DNA of 64,000 bases from Sphaerolaimus hirsutus (taxonomy: Eukaryota > Nematoda > Chromadorea > Monhysterida > Sphaerolaimidae), in assembly GCA_964036195.1 (NCBI GenBank), contig OZ038458.1, positions 23,139,832 through 23,203,831 on the forward strand, given 5' to 3'. The notes under the pieces were generated by a model. That model saw only the letters and a list, made by a program, of their open reading frames with translations. It was not told the origin of the DNA and did not search any database. This document shows, piece after piece, positions 1 through 11,440 of this stretch. Position 1 is the first letter of the stretch. Each line of letters opens with the position of its first letter. Position numbers and translations under genes: made by a program.

Positions 1-144
1 AAGGAAACAATAAGAGCTCATCTTTCAAGGAGCACTGGACAAGCTGTCACCAATTTTGTTGAGGGGCTGCTGCCTGATCGAGTGGCACATATGTTGTTCT
101 ACAGTAATCCTAACAATGTGGAGACATTGATAGGATTACTGTAG
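1..144 (+). CDS. 3' end of an unidentified ORF, cut by the window edge
   Basis: Frame 1 is open from base 1 for 47 codons to a TAG at 142-144; the start lies outside. The protein contains GLLPDRVAHMLF and NPNNVETLIGLL. An AATAAA follows at 317-322, which fits a terminal exon. After the stop, a one-base shift reads R-D-F-G, and the order NPNNVETL, LL, R-FG resembles the end of BEL/Pao-type gag proteins, so this may be a decayed retroelement and not a host gene. The product is not recognised with confidence. Confidence 0.3.
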   Translation, partial: KETIRAHLSRSTGQAVTNFVEGLLPDRVAHMLFYSNPNNVETLIGLL

Positions 145-2289
145 AGACTTTGGTGCTTTTTTGTGGTTTTTGTTGTGACTTTGTGTAATTAATTTTGAAG
201 GAACATGTCAGCATTTTTTGTATTATTGTTTTTTTTTGGTTGATTTATGTTCATATCAATTTTTTTATCAATTCTATCGACCATTCTATTATTATTCAAT
301 CAAAAATGATTTGTTGAATAAATTCACCACTTTCACCACTAAATTTCTTGTTCTTAAGTTCACGTTTACACAAGTTTAATTGTTATTTTAGAAGAGCTTA
401 GCTTGGCCTTGCCCTTAGCTATAGTTGGCACACAGCCAATATGAGACATAAATATCTGCATGTGTAATACAGCGCAGTCTGTGCAGTAAAGTGAAAATAT
501 AACACTATCTTTTCCCAACCAAAAACCCCAAATCACCAAACCACCAGTGCCACCACATTCAAAGTATTACTGTAGTGGCATCTAAGAAATCAAAAACCAC
601 TAGGGAGGGAGGGGCAAGCCACGCTCAGCTTGTGGTGTAGATGACAGTCTGCCAGCTGTTTCACACGATTACCACTGACACTTGAGAGTCTGGCCCAGAA
701 AATCTGCCCATTTTGGTACAGGGTGATTCATTTGTAGTTTTTTTTTGAAAGTGATGTTTGTTTAGTTTTTTATAGTCATTTCTTGATGGGTGAAGTTTTA
801 TTGAATTGAGATTTAGTCTAGTTATTTGAGTGATGACGTTTATGGCTCACCCTGCAAACACACTTGACAGCTTGTGTTCCCATCGCTTCATTTCCCCAGT
901 GTTTTTCTCCAATTTCAATGACTCATGAGTTTGGATTAACAAGAGATTTGTAAACTGAGAATTTGTCCTTCAGAAGTTTTTAACCCACTATACAAAACAA
1001 CTAAATTAGGTCAATAGTGCCCAAATTATGGTTGATGAAATAATTTACAATTTTCCCCCAATGACTAAAAACAAATGCACAAATTCAAGTGCCAGCTTCA
1101 CTATTGTGTTTATAAATTTTTGCTGCACTTCCATTTGCATAATCCCTAGCCAGGGTCATTTATCAATGTGGTTATAAGTGCTGCTAGAGATCAATGACAC
1201 AAATCGAAGCTAAAAATGCAGCACAAAATGGATCAAAAATAAGCTTCAGCCATATTTCAAGGCTGTTTTCGATGCCAAATTTGACGCACGATATCTCATA
1301 GATGAAAGATTTTTGGAGAATGGGTTTTACATGATTCAAAGAGGGTTTGGTCACAGAAATTGTGTTTTTGAATCATTTTTCATATTCAGTAAGCAGTTCA
1401 TATCATTGCTGGCTTCCTCTGCTGGGACATCAGTGTGTTTAAATGTACACATTCAAATTTACTTATGTACTTTTTACACCCATCCATGTTTATGTATCCA
1501 CATAGGTGCAAAATGTATTTACAAAATACAAATTGTAGCTGGTAGCAGCGCTGAATGCTGGTACAATGCATGGATGCACACGTTATTTTAGCTCACGCAT
1601 GCCCGCCGGTTGATAATTGTGATTGCAGTTCAGGTATATATGTATTCACTTACTGGGCCTGGTTCCAACTTGAAGCGAATTCAAATACAAAATTTTGGCA
1701 AAATAAGGTAACAAAAATTTTACGTCCAAAAGGACACATGGATCGTAAATACATATATATTGATGCATCAATATGTCAGTTTGTCAATAATGTTTTATTG
1801 TATCGCATTGAAACTGGGCCCAGCAGTTCCGCTTTTTATGTATGCGTGTATGTATTAATCATACAATACAGAAGTATGTAAATACATGCGTATCGAAGGT
1901 GCGCCTTGCAAACACTTTCCGTTTCTTTACAAAACTTATATTTAATAAAATAGCCGGTGTTATTTTTGCATTTTGCATCACCTCCACTCAAACAACATTC
2001 GCCGACCAGTAATTATTTATGCATTCATATGTCGCCGCCGCGTCAATAATAAATACAACCCCCGGTCCTAAATTCATAAACATGCGATATCTCATTTCCT
2101 ACCGGGTATTTTGTGCGTTCCAATCCCATGTAAATATCTACTTTTGTTCCCCGCCGCCACTAATCAAGGCGCATGGAGCCGGCCGCCACAACAATATTTA
2201 TGTGTACCCTTCATTTGTTCCGCCGCGCCGGCAAAAGGCAGCTAATTTTGAATTGACAAAACTGTTCGCATTGGGATTTGCAGTGTCGC
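145..2289. other. intergenic, no gene recognised
   Basis: AT-rich sequence after a possible poly(A) signal at 317-322. The ORFs around 1313-1881 and 2019-2309 are short, without recognisable domains and without credible splice partners. I see no RNA gene or clear repeat. Confidence 0.5.
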
Positions 2290-2638
2290 TACCGTATTTT
2301 CTCGAATAGAAGGGGGTTTTTGGGACCTTTTTGTAGATGGTAGGGACGTGGTTTGCTGTATTTTTACAAGTTTTGTTAATTATGCTATTTACAATGTGAA
2401 AAACAGCAGTCGCTATCAATCTTTCTACCGGAAATGAAGGTTTAACAATAATTTTAAAGCGTTGAGATGTTTGTAACCGGCTGTTCTAATTTGAACCACC
2501 TTTTTTATTGCTTTTTTTATTTTTTCAAAGGTTTCTAAAACATCAATTTCATTATATTGTGTCTTTTCAGAGGTTTCCTATGTGAAAAACCCGAGAAATT
2601 TTTTTCTAACGTGGACCATTATTAGAAAAATTACGGTA
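2290..2638. mobile_element. MITE-like element with TACCGTATTT ends
   Basis: Begins TACCGTATTTTCTCGAATAG and ends with the inverted TTACGGTA. The same ends recur at many places in the window (for example 4934-5058, 43812-44161, and around 23440-24066). Flanking TA dinucleotides would suit a Tc1/mariner-type TA duplication, but this is inference. Confidence 0.5.
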
Positions 2639-4933
2639 TTAGTGATTTTGATAACACCACTTTCGTGATTGCCTTCTGTGAACATTTCTGATAAGTTATA
2701 TTCGGTATATACGTAGATTTACAGGGCACATAACTCAAACCTTTCCCAGTGCCAATTGTGCACCGGAAGAACAGCGGAACCATGCATAAGGAACTTTGCA
2801 AAATGTGCTCCAATCACGAACATTTATTGGCAGTTCCGATGTATTTATATTTAATATTTTACAAGTTTTGATATTCTGCCAATTCCCATCAGAGTGTATA
2901 AATATAGCGGAAAATATCATACAAAATTTGCACAATTTCCGCCGACGAAAATCGGTGCCAGGCTCCAAAAAGTGCCTAATTTGGGCACGTTCTTTTTCCC
3001 AGTGCCAGGCAATCAAAAGCGCCCGCATCCCAACCTTTGTGCATGAAAAATGTGACAAACTAATGAATCTTGTAAAGTAAAAACTCGTCTGAACACGTTC
3101 ACATGCATTTCCTGGTGCCATAATACACAGAAATTCCCAGGCAAACCCAGGCAACCAGGAAACAATTCCACAAAAATCAAGCTACAAGAAAAGTTGCAAA
3201 TACAACCTTTTTATCATAAGTTTTCTTGTCACCTGTACATTTTCCTGTACATGAACATTTTAGATCCTGAAACTATTTCTTGTCACTTGACAAGACATGA
3301 AAGTATGGAATTGGATCCAGGAAGCTTGTTGCATCATACCACTTGATACCAAGTTTAGACTCAACTGAGCCAGCATACTACACACCATAGAAATGCATCC
3401 TAGCACATGACTGTGAGCACAGTGCAGTGTACTACATAAGCTATTCAATTGATAAGCCCCCAGCCCAATTCACAGTGGCACAAGAGCAGTCTGGCAGCTA
3501 GAGATGACCCCTTTGGGAGGCATAAAACCACATGAAATTCAAATGAAAAACTGCAGCTTCATCCCGATGGCAATTTTTCCACCATTTTTCAGCTTACCAC
3601 ATTTTGTGCACATACATATATCATGCAATGCCATTGGACATATTCACAGCATATCAAACATGCCAAATTTTAATGAGATGGCATCATGGCAAAGCACTGA
3701 AATCAGATGTCTTGCATGATGGCTTCCACCAATGAAACATACACTGATTAGAGCTTTTTAGTCCAGTTCACTAACTCCAGAAGGGTTCCATAATGTATGT
3801 ACAAAGATAAATACATAATGTACATACATGCATATGTATGCTAAATAAAATCTAACGTGTGCACTGTAGCATGCAAAAATGATAAAAGCCAATAGGCCCC
3901 CTGAAGGCAATATCTTTGTTTGATTTGGGCACTATTTTTATGTGCCTTAAAGGCAGTACAGCAAGAAATGCTGACCATAAATTTAGATGACCCAGCACGC
4001 ATGATTGCATAAGTACACAATCTTTTTGCTCCAAATGAGCAAATGATATTTATTTTGATTGCTTTTGTTGTACTGAGCATTTGCCACGATTTGTGATTTA
4101 GGTAGGCAATGATGATGGTTGCCTAAAGGACCTTCTATATTGGGACTGTAATAAACTTACTTTATGATGTAATCAGTAGAAAACTGCAATTCAACTTACT
4201 ATCAACCAGCTAAGTGGCAATATTCCACTTTAAGTTAAGTGCCACTTTATTGTAACTACATCTACATATTACCATTTCCCAGTAAATTTCGCCATGTTCC
4301 TTCATTTTGACTACTAGAAAGCCATCACTCAGTGAAGATAAACCTCTGACACCATGTAGCATTATTATCAGATAAAACATGACATAAACTTTTTTATCTC
4401 ACAACAGCCCATCCAATGTTTGATTGAGTGTTTACTGGACAGACAGAACGCTATACAATGAATTCTACCGTATTTTTATGAATAAGGTTAAGTGTTAAAT
4501 TTGCACCAAATTCACCCAAAGTGGGAGCAATGTAGTGATCTGATGATAATTTTTTTCACGTCTGTTCGTTTATTCAGATGGGATATGGTAGATTTCATTG
4601 TGAATTGTACCGTCGGTAGACAACAAGCGCGCACATGCATTAGGCTTATAAAGTTATTTTTCATGAAGCAAATCACATAAGCTGCATGATTTATAGCCGA
4701 GACTGCAGAAAAGCCTGGAGAATTATGGCTTAACCCTCACTTATACATATAGTGGTTAGCTTGAAGAAAATATGCCACTGCTGGGCGGCTGAAATAAGTG
4801 GAATTTCCGCTTTGGGATCTGGAGAGATTTATGTATACCAGCCAACTCTATGGCATGCTTTTATACTAACAATTTTCAATTCAACAAAGCGCCCTGTATG
4901 AATGCTAAACATGCATGTAAATATGGATGTAAA
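2639..4933. other. intergenic, no gene recognised
   Basis: Only short ORFs without recognisable features. At 4569-4596 it carries, in inverse orientation, a roughly 29-bp motif found again at 6489-6517 and 10108-10136. Confidence 0.5.
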
Positions 4934-5058
4934 TACCGTATTTATTTTAATAGAACGGCATACCTCCAATAAAAGGGCACCTCCAATAGAACGGCAGGTA
5001 GAAATTCGTTGGAAGAGTGACAATAGAACGGCGCTCTTCTATTAGCAGAAATACGGTA
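4934..5058. mobile_element. short MITE, TACCGTATTT ends and AATAGAACGGC arms
   Basis: Inverted ends TACCGTATTTATTTTAATAG and CTATTAGCAGAAATACGGTA surround repeated AATAGAACGGC units. A left half of the same family, with GAGCGCCGTT and CCTCCAATAGAAC in inverse order, lies at about 22775-22870. Confidence 0.6.
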
Positions 5059-5084
5059 TGTAGCCCCAGTTTGCTCGGCGTGAG

Positions 5085-5311
5085 GGGGCAGGCCTAATAT
5101 GCACATCTGCCCGTTACGCACATTTGCCCGTTTTTTTCATTTGACACTTTTTCAAGTGATTTTCAGATATAAGTGAAGTGAAAAAAAGTTGCGCAATGAC
5201 ATTAGTGAACTTTTTTCACTTTACTCATATCTGAAAATCACTTGAAAATGTGTCAAGTGAAAAAACGGGCAAATGTGCGTAACGGGCAGATGTGCGTATC
5301 AGTGCACCCCC
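5085..5311. mobile_element. palindromic MITE, family Q copy 1
   Basis: Ends GGGGCAGGCCT and GTGCACCCCC. The two arms (GCACATCTGCCCG, TTTTTCACTTGACAC, TTTTCAAGTGATTTTCAGAT and so on) are almost perfect inverse copies around a centre near AAAAAGTTGCGCAATGACAT. It is flanked on both sides by the 8-bp duplication GGCGTGAG (5077-5084 and 5312-5319), showing recent transposition. Two more copies lie at 10222 and 25323. Confidence 0.9.
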
Positions 5312-5552
5312 GGCGTGAGATGCACTTATCTGCAACCAAATGCAAAAGTGTCTGAAAAGCTTGCTTCGAAATTTCATGCAAGGCCGACCACATTATTGGG
5401 TTGACTGGCACTTTCCATGCAAAGTATGAGTTGGCCGAGTTTTCAAGCATCAGAATTACATGCTTTGCATTCAGTGGTGCATGCACGTGGAAAATTTGGT
5501 TATAGTGTCATTTTGAGTGTGTATTTACATAAACTACCTATTTTGTTTGAAA

Positions 5553-5797
5553 AGTATACTCCAGTGACTTGACACTCCGCATGCGCGGTTATTTATGTAT
5601 CATGTTGGAAGCGTGCCAATGATAATCAAGGTATCTTGTAATCGTTGTGAAAATGTGGAAAAAAATCATTGTCGTGAACGATTTAACGTAAGACAACGAT
5701 TTTCTTCATATGTTTATGAAAATCGCACGCGTTAAATATCATTGGCACGCTTCCAACGTGAAGCACGCGTGCAAGGTGTAAAGTCACTTGAGTATAC
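5553..5797. mobile_element. palindromic MITE, family Y
   Basis: Left AGTATACTCCAGTGACTT matches in inverse the right AAGTCACTTGAGTATAC. Inside, TGGAAGCGTGCCAATGAT and ATCATTGGCACGCTTCCA also pair. The right-end sequence ACGCGTGCAAGGTG recurs at 53121-53135, where another copy is interrupted by a larger element. Confidence 0.6.
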
Positions 5798-6089
5798 CAT
5801 AAGTGGGAAATTACGAGTGTAGTTACTCGAAATATCTCCCTCGGAAAACAATAGAAACCAACAATCAATCATGTGACTTCTCCACAAATATCAAATGCAT
5901 GTAGCACACAAATACAAAAGCACATGATATTTACACATCCCAGACCCATACATATGCCAAAATGGGAGTGAAAAGGCAATTTTGAATTGTGCAAAAGAAT
6001 AAATAGAAAACACATCAAGCCAGCCCAAAACCCATGGGATCTTTTCAGCGCTCAATTGACTTTTGGCTCGCTCTGCGGTTAAAACGGGA

Positions 6090-6256
6090 TCCCGATCCGA
6101 AACCCGAATCCCGATGATTTGCGGGATTCAGCGGTTCCGACCCCGATACCCCAGTACCGATCACGAAATCTTAAAATTCCAATACCGGTTCCGATTCCGA
6201 AAATTCAAAATATTGACCAATCCCGATCCCGAAAAGTCAATACCATTTGAACCCTA
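6090..6256. repeat. CCGAT-type array, right end of a hAT-like element (family M)
   Basis: A run of variants of ATCCCGATCCCGA and GGTTCCGA ends in ATTTGAACCCTA, the inverse of the TAGGGTTCAAA end used by family C. The left end was not found, so the element looks truncated. A related array lies in an RPS7 intron at 42785-43070. Confidence 0.45.
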
Positions 6257-7448
6257 CTCATGGCACAAAAGCTCATGCTTTTCTCTTCCAGTTTTCTGAG
6301 CATAAATATTTCCTTGAACATCCGAGTACCGGAAGTAATTTCTTGGCAGAAAAAATTAGGGCTGACAAACCTTGGACATTGGTGGGGAAGTGTTTTTTTC
6401 TGTTGAGCACATTTTTAAATATTGTGATAAGTGTTTGATAATTTTTCCAGTTGATTTTGATTACTTTCTGAAGTTTCACAACTCATGTTGAAATCTACCA
6501 TATCACATCTGAATAAAGAGCAAATTTAGTATTTTTTCTGATTATATGACAGAAATCATTCTCAGATGCGGTCATATCAGTACAAAAAACACAAGCTACA
6601 TCGAAAATAATTTCCCATCAATGCAAAAAATCAGCTATATATTATGCTATCCATCTATACATATTTAGCATTGACCAAATTCAAAAGCCCATATTTGACC
6701 AATAAAACATTGCCCATTGCTTTTTGGCACCGAACGCACAATGTGCATGCCAAACCGTAATTAACAGTCAATTTTAATTAATTATTTCTGCACAATCCAT
6801 TGTGATCTCTCAGTATTTGCGTGGCGCCACGAAAGGACATTCAAAGGGCGGCTAGTCTATAATTTTATCAGAAAATGTTGAACAATGCTGATTAGATGAT
6901 AAGTGGCGCGTTGTTCTGTCGCGCAAAATCGCGATATAAAATTGGTGGTGGAAGTTTTTTGGTTCATATTGCCGCATTTAATGCCTCATGTATTTTTCAA
7001 TTGAACGTATTTTTCCAGCTATTTTCATTTATATTTACATATTTCACTACGAAAATACATGATGTAAATATGAACAATAGCCAAGTAGTTTGCATCAGTC
7101 AGTTTGATAATTAGCCATTTTCACCCATCATTTTTTTGCCAATAAACAGTACCATTGTGTTCTATCTACAAATTACATGCATGAAATAGCCAAATTTTTC
7201 ATCTCAATAATTTTGCCAAACTTGTCACAATAAATATGGTTACTTGTAAGTTGTAACATCATGCAAATGTGTATTTACACGCTTGACAACTTGTCAATTG
7301 TCAATGTCAACGAAGCGTGTCAAAGGCCCGATTTTCTAGATGTATTTTGAGGATAATACGTGCAATTATCAACACAGGTAGTCAATTGCGTACGCACCTT
7401 AGTCTTGAGCTATAGGAGACATTATGCAACCATGCATAACAATACTGC
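6257..7448. other. intergenic, no gene recognised
   Basis: AT-rich, only short ORFs without domains. Contains the second copy of the recurrent motif GAAATCTACCATATC plus ATCTGAATAAA at 6489-6517. Confidence 0.5.
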
Positions 7449-7741
7449 GTGCCCAGGGGCTAAATTCATTTGCAAGGTACGTTTGGGCCCACATAGTACA
7501 CACACTAGTTGACATCAAAATTATGTCAACTAAATTCAGGTTATTTATGCGATTTCAACTTTCCTTTATGATAAAACATAGTTAATTTTATATTGCGACA
7601 CAATCTTCATTGTTTCTGTTAAGTGATTTAAAGAGATTTTGTGTTATTTAGTTGACATTCAGTTGACACGAATTTGCGATGTCAACTAGTGTGTGTGGGC
7701 CCATACGCACATTACATACAAAATGAATTTGAGCCCAGGTA
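7449..7741. mobile_element. palindromic MITE, family N (ACTAGTTGACA ends)
   Basis: GGGCCCACA and CACACACTAGTTGACA on the left pair with TGTCAACTAGTGTGTGTGGGCCC (given in two parts: TGTCAACTAGTG, TGTGTGGGCCC) on the right. An outer pair (GCCCAGGGGCTAAATTCAT against ATGAATTTGAGCCCAGG) extends the palindrome. Seven other copies or fragments are listed below. Confidence 0.7.
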
Positions 7742-10221
7742 TCGGATTGCATGATTTCTGCACAGTTGCGCGCAAAAAATCCCCTCTTTTGTTTGCACAA
7801 AAGTGCTCCCCGGATTTGTATTTCGTGATGCAATGATTCCGAGAAAATCGATGGCACGCGGCCAATTTTGCCACTTTGCAAACATGCGCACAATTTGTAC
7901 TTATGCATTCATTCATACAGAAAATAGTGTATGCAAATTTGCCAGTGTAATTGCTGTAGGGTGATTGTGCAAATGTCCAAAAACAGATAGGTAAATTTGT
8001 TCTGACAGGTATCTTGTTTCAACTCTATATTTTGTGCACAATGGCAGTGGAGTCATTGAAATTGATGAATCACTATGTCTATGTCTATGGTTGCATGTCC
8101 AAAAAACAGGTATTTTTGCATGCAAGTGGGCGTTTTCCGGTGTATTGCATTTTTAGTTGACAAGCCACTTTTCACGGTGATCATACAACAGCATGTAGAT
8201 TGTAGATAAAAAATTTGTCACTTAGAGGGCACTTCACGGTAATTTTTGTGTATTTACAATGTTAAATAGGTAGATAATTTTTAAAGTGTACTTATGTATA
8301 ATGTAAGTAGTGTTTTCTACATATTTTTGACAGTTTATTTTGCCTGCCTGCCACCTGTGCACTAGTTGTTAAAAGGTACAGACTCGGTAGAGTAAAAATT
8401 TATATATTTAGGTTTAGATATGTATATTTTATATGTTCTTTTAAAAGTTATGTAGGAACTAGAATTTTTTTTACATAATATAAATATTGAAATTAGATAC
8501 TAAAGGTTATTTCCGCATCAGAACTATGCACATTATTTTATTGTATGTAATTGATTGATAAATTTGTTTTAAAATGAGTTTACGACATGAATTATTTTAT
8601 ATTGAAGTAGTCGTTGGTCTCAAAATTAAGTTGTAAGTTCTAGAAATTTCAGCTCGACCATAAATGTTTAGTGTGAATAGACAGCCACATTTTCTAGCCA
8701 TTCTAAAAATCATCGACTTTCAATACGAAAATAACTCAACACAGAATTCAAAAAATTATAATTTTTATTTCCAACCCTAACACATAATTCCCGGCTGTCA
8801 CTACTGTGTTTGACTTGTCAAACCGCGAAATGCCCACATTGAATTTTCCCACAGTGGGTGGCGCGGATTTTTTATGCCAAAGCCATTAGATTTTGTGAAT
8901 TTTGGGTTTAGGTGACTTTTGGAAATGGAATATTGCCGCGTTGACGTAAATGGGTCAACGAGTTTTTAGTTAGTAAGGTGTTTTTAGCTGTTTTTGTGTG
9001 CGCCAAAAAAAAGTTAGCCCATTATGGGCTACAGAAACTTTTTACCAGACGCACTTGTTGCTAGGTTTTAGCCCAATTTTACTTTGCCCAATAAAATGAC
9101 CCGATTTTCTCCGAATTTTTACCGGCCGCCATATTCACTATTAAATATCAAATAGCACTCAAAATAGAATATATATATTTATATATAAACATTGTCGATT
9201 TCATTACACGTCAAAATTGTCATAGCGGAAAAATGATGATCTTTCACCAATCGACAAATCAACTTATCAAATTGAGCTTATCAAAAAGCGATTTTTCTAA
9301 ATTGGCTAAATAAAACTTCATCACACTTTAAAGGTCCCCATTCTGCCCAAAAGTAAAAATATAACATAAGAGTGAAATAATCCCTTTAAAGTGGCGTGTG
9401 TGTTTTTGAACAGCGGGTGGCACCTTCGAAATATATTTTTTCCGGCAGCAACATATGACACTAGATGCGGAATTTTCGTTGCCGAAAGTCGTCTCGCAAA
9501 TCTTTTTGTATAACAAAAAAGTGCTCAGTTTTTGGGCACTTTTTTTACTTTCGCTCGTCGTAGTTTTAGACAATTGTGTCATTAGTCATGGTGAAAAATT
9601 GGGATTTTGAAAAGCCCGTGTTTGACACAGTCACATTATTTTACAGGTTTTTTTGAGCGCACATTTTCGGGTTTCATTTATGTGATAATGTCCAAAAAAA
9701 TTATGTCAATATAACGTTTTGACATTGAAATATTTTGAAAACAATCCCGACATTTACTAACAATTCCGCATCCATTCTACAATATTTATTCCATTCAATT
9801 TAACTCTAAATTTGAACTTGACCATTGTGACATTTAATATCAAACTCCCGACGCTCCGATATCAAATCGAGTGCACTTTATGACTAAAATTTAATTGAAC
9901 ATTCACCACGCGGCGGCGCGCATCACATAAATATCAACCCATCTAGATTTTATATTACAAATATTAAACATCAAATGTGCGCAAACGTTTCGCAAGTGGC
10001 CCGTCCCAAAAATAGTCGGACACTGTTATATTTTCCACAGTAGTAAAATGGCCAATACAATAGTTATCGTGTGAGTATAGTCCACTGATTTATGGCACAC
10101 TTTACTGTGAAATCTACCGTATCCTATCTGAATAAAGATCCCAAATTTCATTTTTCCGCATCACATTACGTTGCTTTCGTCATCGGTCAATATGGTGCAC
10201 AACTTTTCACGTCACCTGATT
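7742..10221. other. intergenic, no gene recognised
   Basis: AT-rich DNA upstream of the Toll gene. No ORF with a recognisable domain on either strand. The third copy of the GAAATCTACCGTATC motif is at 10108-10136. Confidence 0.5.
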
Positions 10222-10448
10222 GGGGCAGGCCTGATACGCACATCTGCCCGATACGCACATTTGCCCGTTTTTTTCACTTGACACTTTTTCAAGTGATTTT
10301 CAGATATGAGTGAAGTGAAAAAAGTTCACTAATGTCATTGCGCAACTTTTTTCACTTTACTCATATCTGAAAATCACTTGAAAAAGTGTTAAGTGAAAAA
10401 AACGGGCAAATGTGCGTATCGGGCAGATGTGCGTATCAGTGCACCCCC
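10222..10448. mobile_element. palindromic MITE, family Q copy 2
   Basis: Same ends and arms as the copy at 5085, with perfect 8-bp duplication ACCTGATT (10214-10221 and 10449-10456). The left and right halves are nearly exact inverse copies, so a single strand could fold into a hairpin of about 100 bp. Confidence 0.92.
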
Positions 10449-10934
10449 ACCTGATTCATCAAAATACGGTAATATTCGTTGCAGTGTTCAATTTGATCAA
10501 CATATAGATACAGTAATGTAAAAATAGAAAATGTAAAATCGCGCGACAGTTCAAACATTTGCGCAGTCCGGGCGGCACATTTTTGTTTCAGCGCACGCAT
10601 TTTTATGCATGAGATACTAAGTATTTAATGCGAAGCGTCCATACTTTTAGGTGTTAATAATCGGTGGCAATTACATTTTTACAACCGGTTGACTTTTGGC
10701 TTGCGTGAATTGTTTGTATAATTGATTTCGAGTGAAATTGAGTGTTTTTGCTTGGCTGGCGCTAAACTAAAAATGTGTCACGCTTTCAGTTGGAAATAAT
10801 TTTGCACTGATTTTCCCTGAAGCGTAAGTAACTTGTTTTCACTCATGCAAAAAATTACATTTGGGTAGTGCAGGTAGGCAGTATACACCCGAGGTACCAG
10901 ATTCAAAAAGGCAGAAATTTTTTGATGCCTATTT

Positions 10935-11095
10935 AGAGAATTTAATGCCCATGTAAAATGCCCTGTAAAGTGTAAAATGTTATGCAAAATGTCAAAAGTC
11001 ATGTAAAATGTCATTTTTTGTTTGCTGCTCCTTTGACATTTTAACATGACTTTTGACATTTTTACAGGATATTTTACAGCGTCTGGAAGTGACCC
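10935..11095. mobile_element. palindromic MITE, family O (GTAAAATGTCATG type)
   Basis: Left TGTAAAATGCCCTGTAAAGTG and right TTTTACAGCGTCTGGAAGTG belong to a family whose better copies read CAGACCTTGTAAAATGT inward from both ends. Other copies: 13868-14085, 16115-16265, 21930-22082, 39880-40030, 62322-62512, and fragments at 26570 and 62060. Confidence 0.55.
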
Positions 11096-11440
11096 CAAGA
11101 CTAAATTGAATCTGACAGCATATAAAAATGTCAAATACCAATAAAATTGCGTCTGTCGGGCATGGTGTCGGGCTAACTGAATTCCACTCCGGCACCGATT
11201 TCACACATCGCCGCACTTAAAAGACACATTTCCATTTCCCTCACCAAATGATCGCAGCGTGACTCACAATTATTTTTTCATGCGACTTTACAGCCAAATT
11301 TTCACAAATTAAAATTTATTTCAATTTTCAGGCAAACTACAATATGTCCTGAAATTACCGGGACGGTACAAATAGCTGCTATACTGCCCAAAAAACGACA
11401 CTTGTGCAACTGTACAACTACCACGATAATCTCAGTCAAA

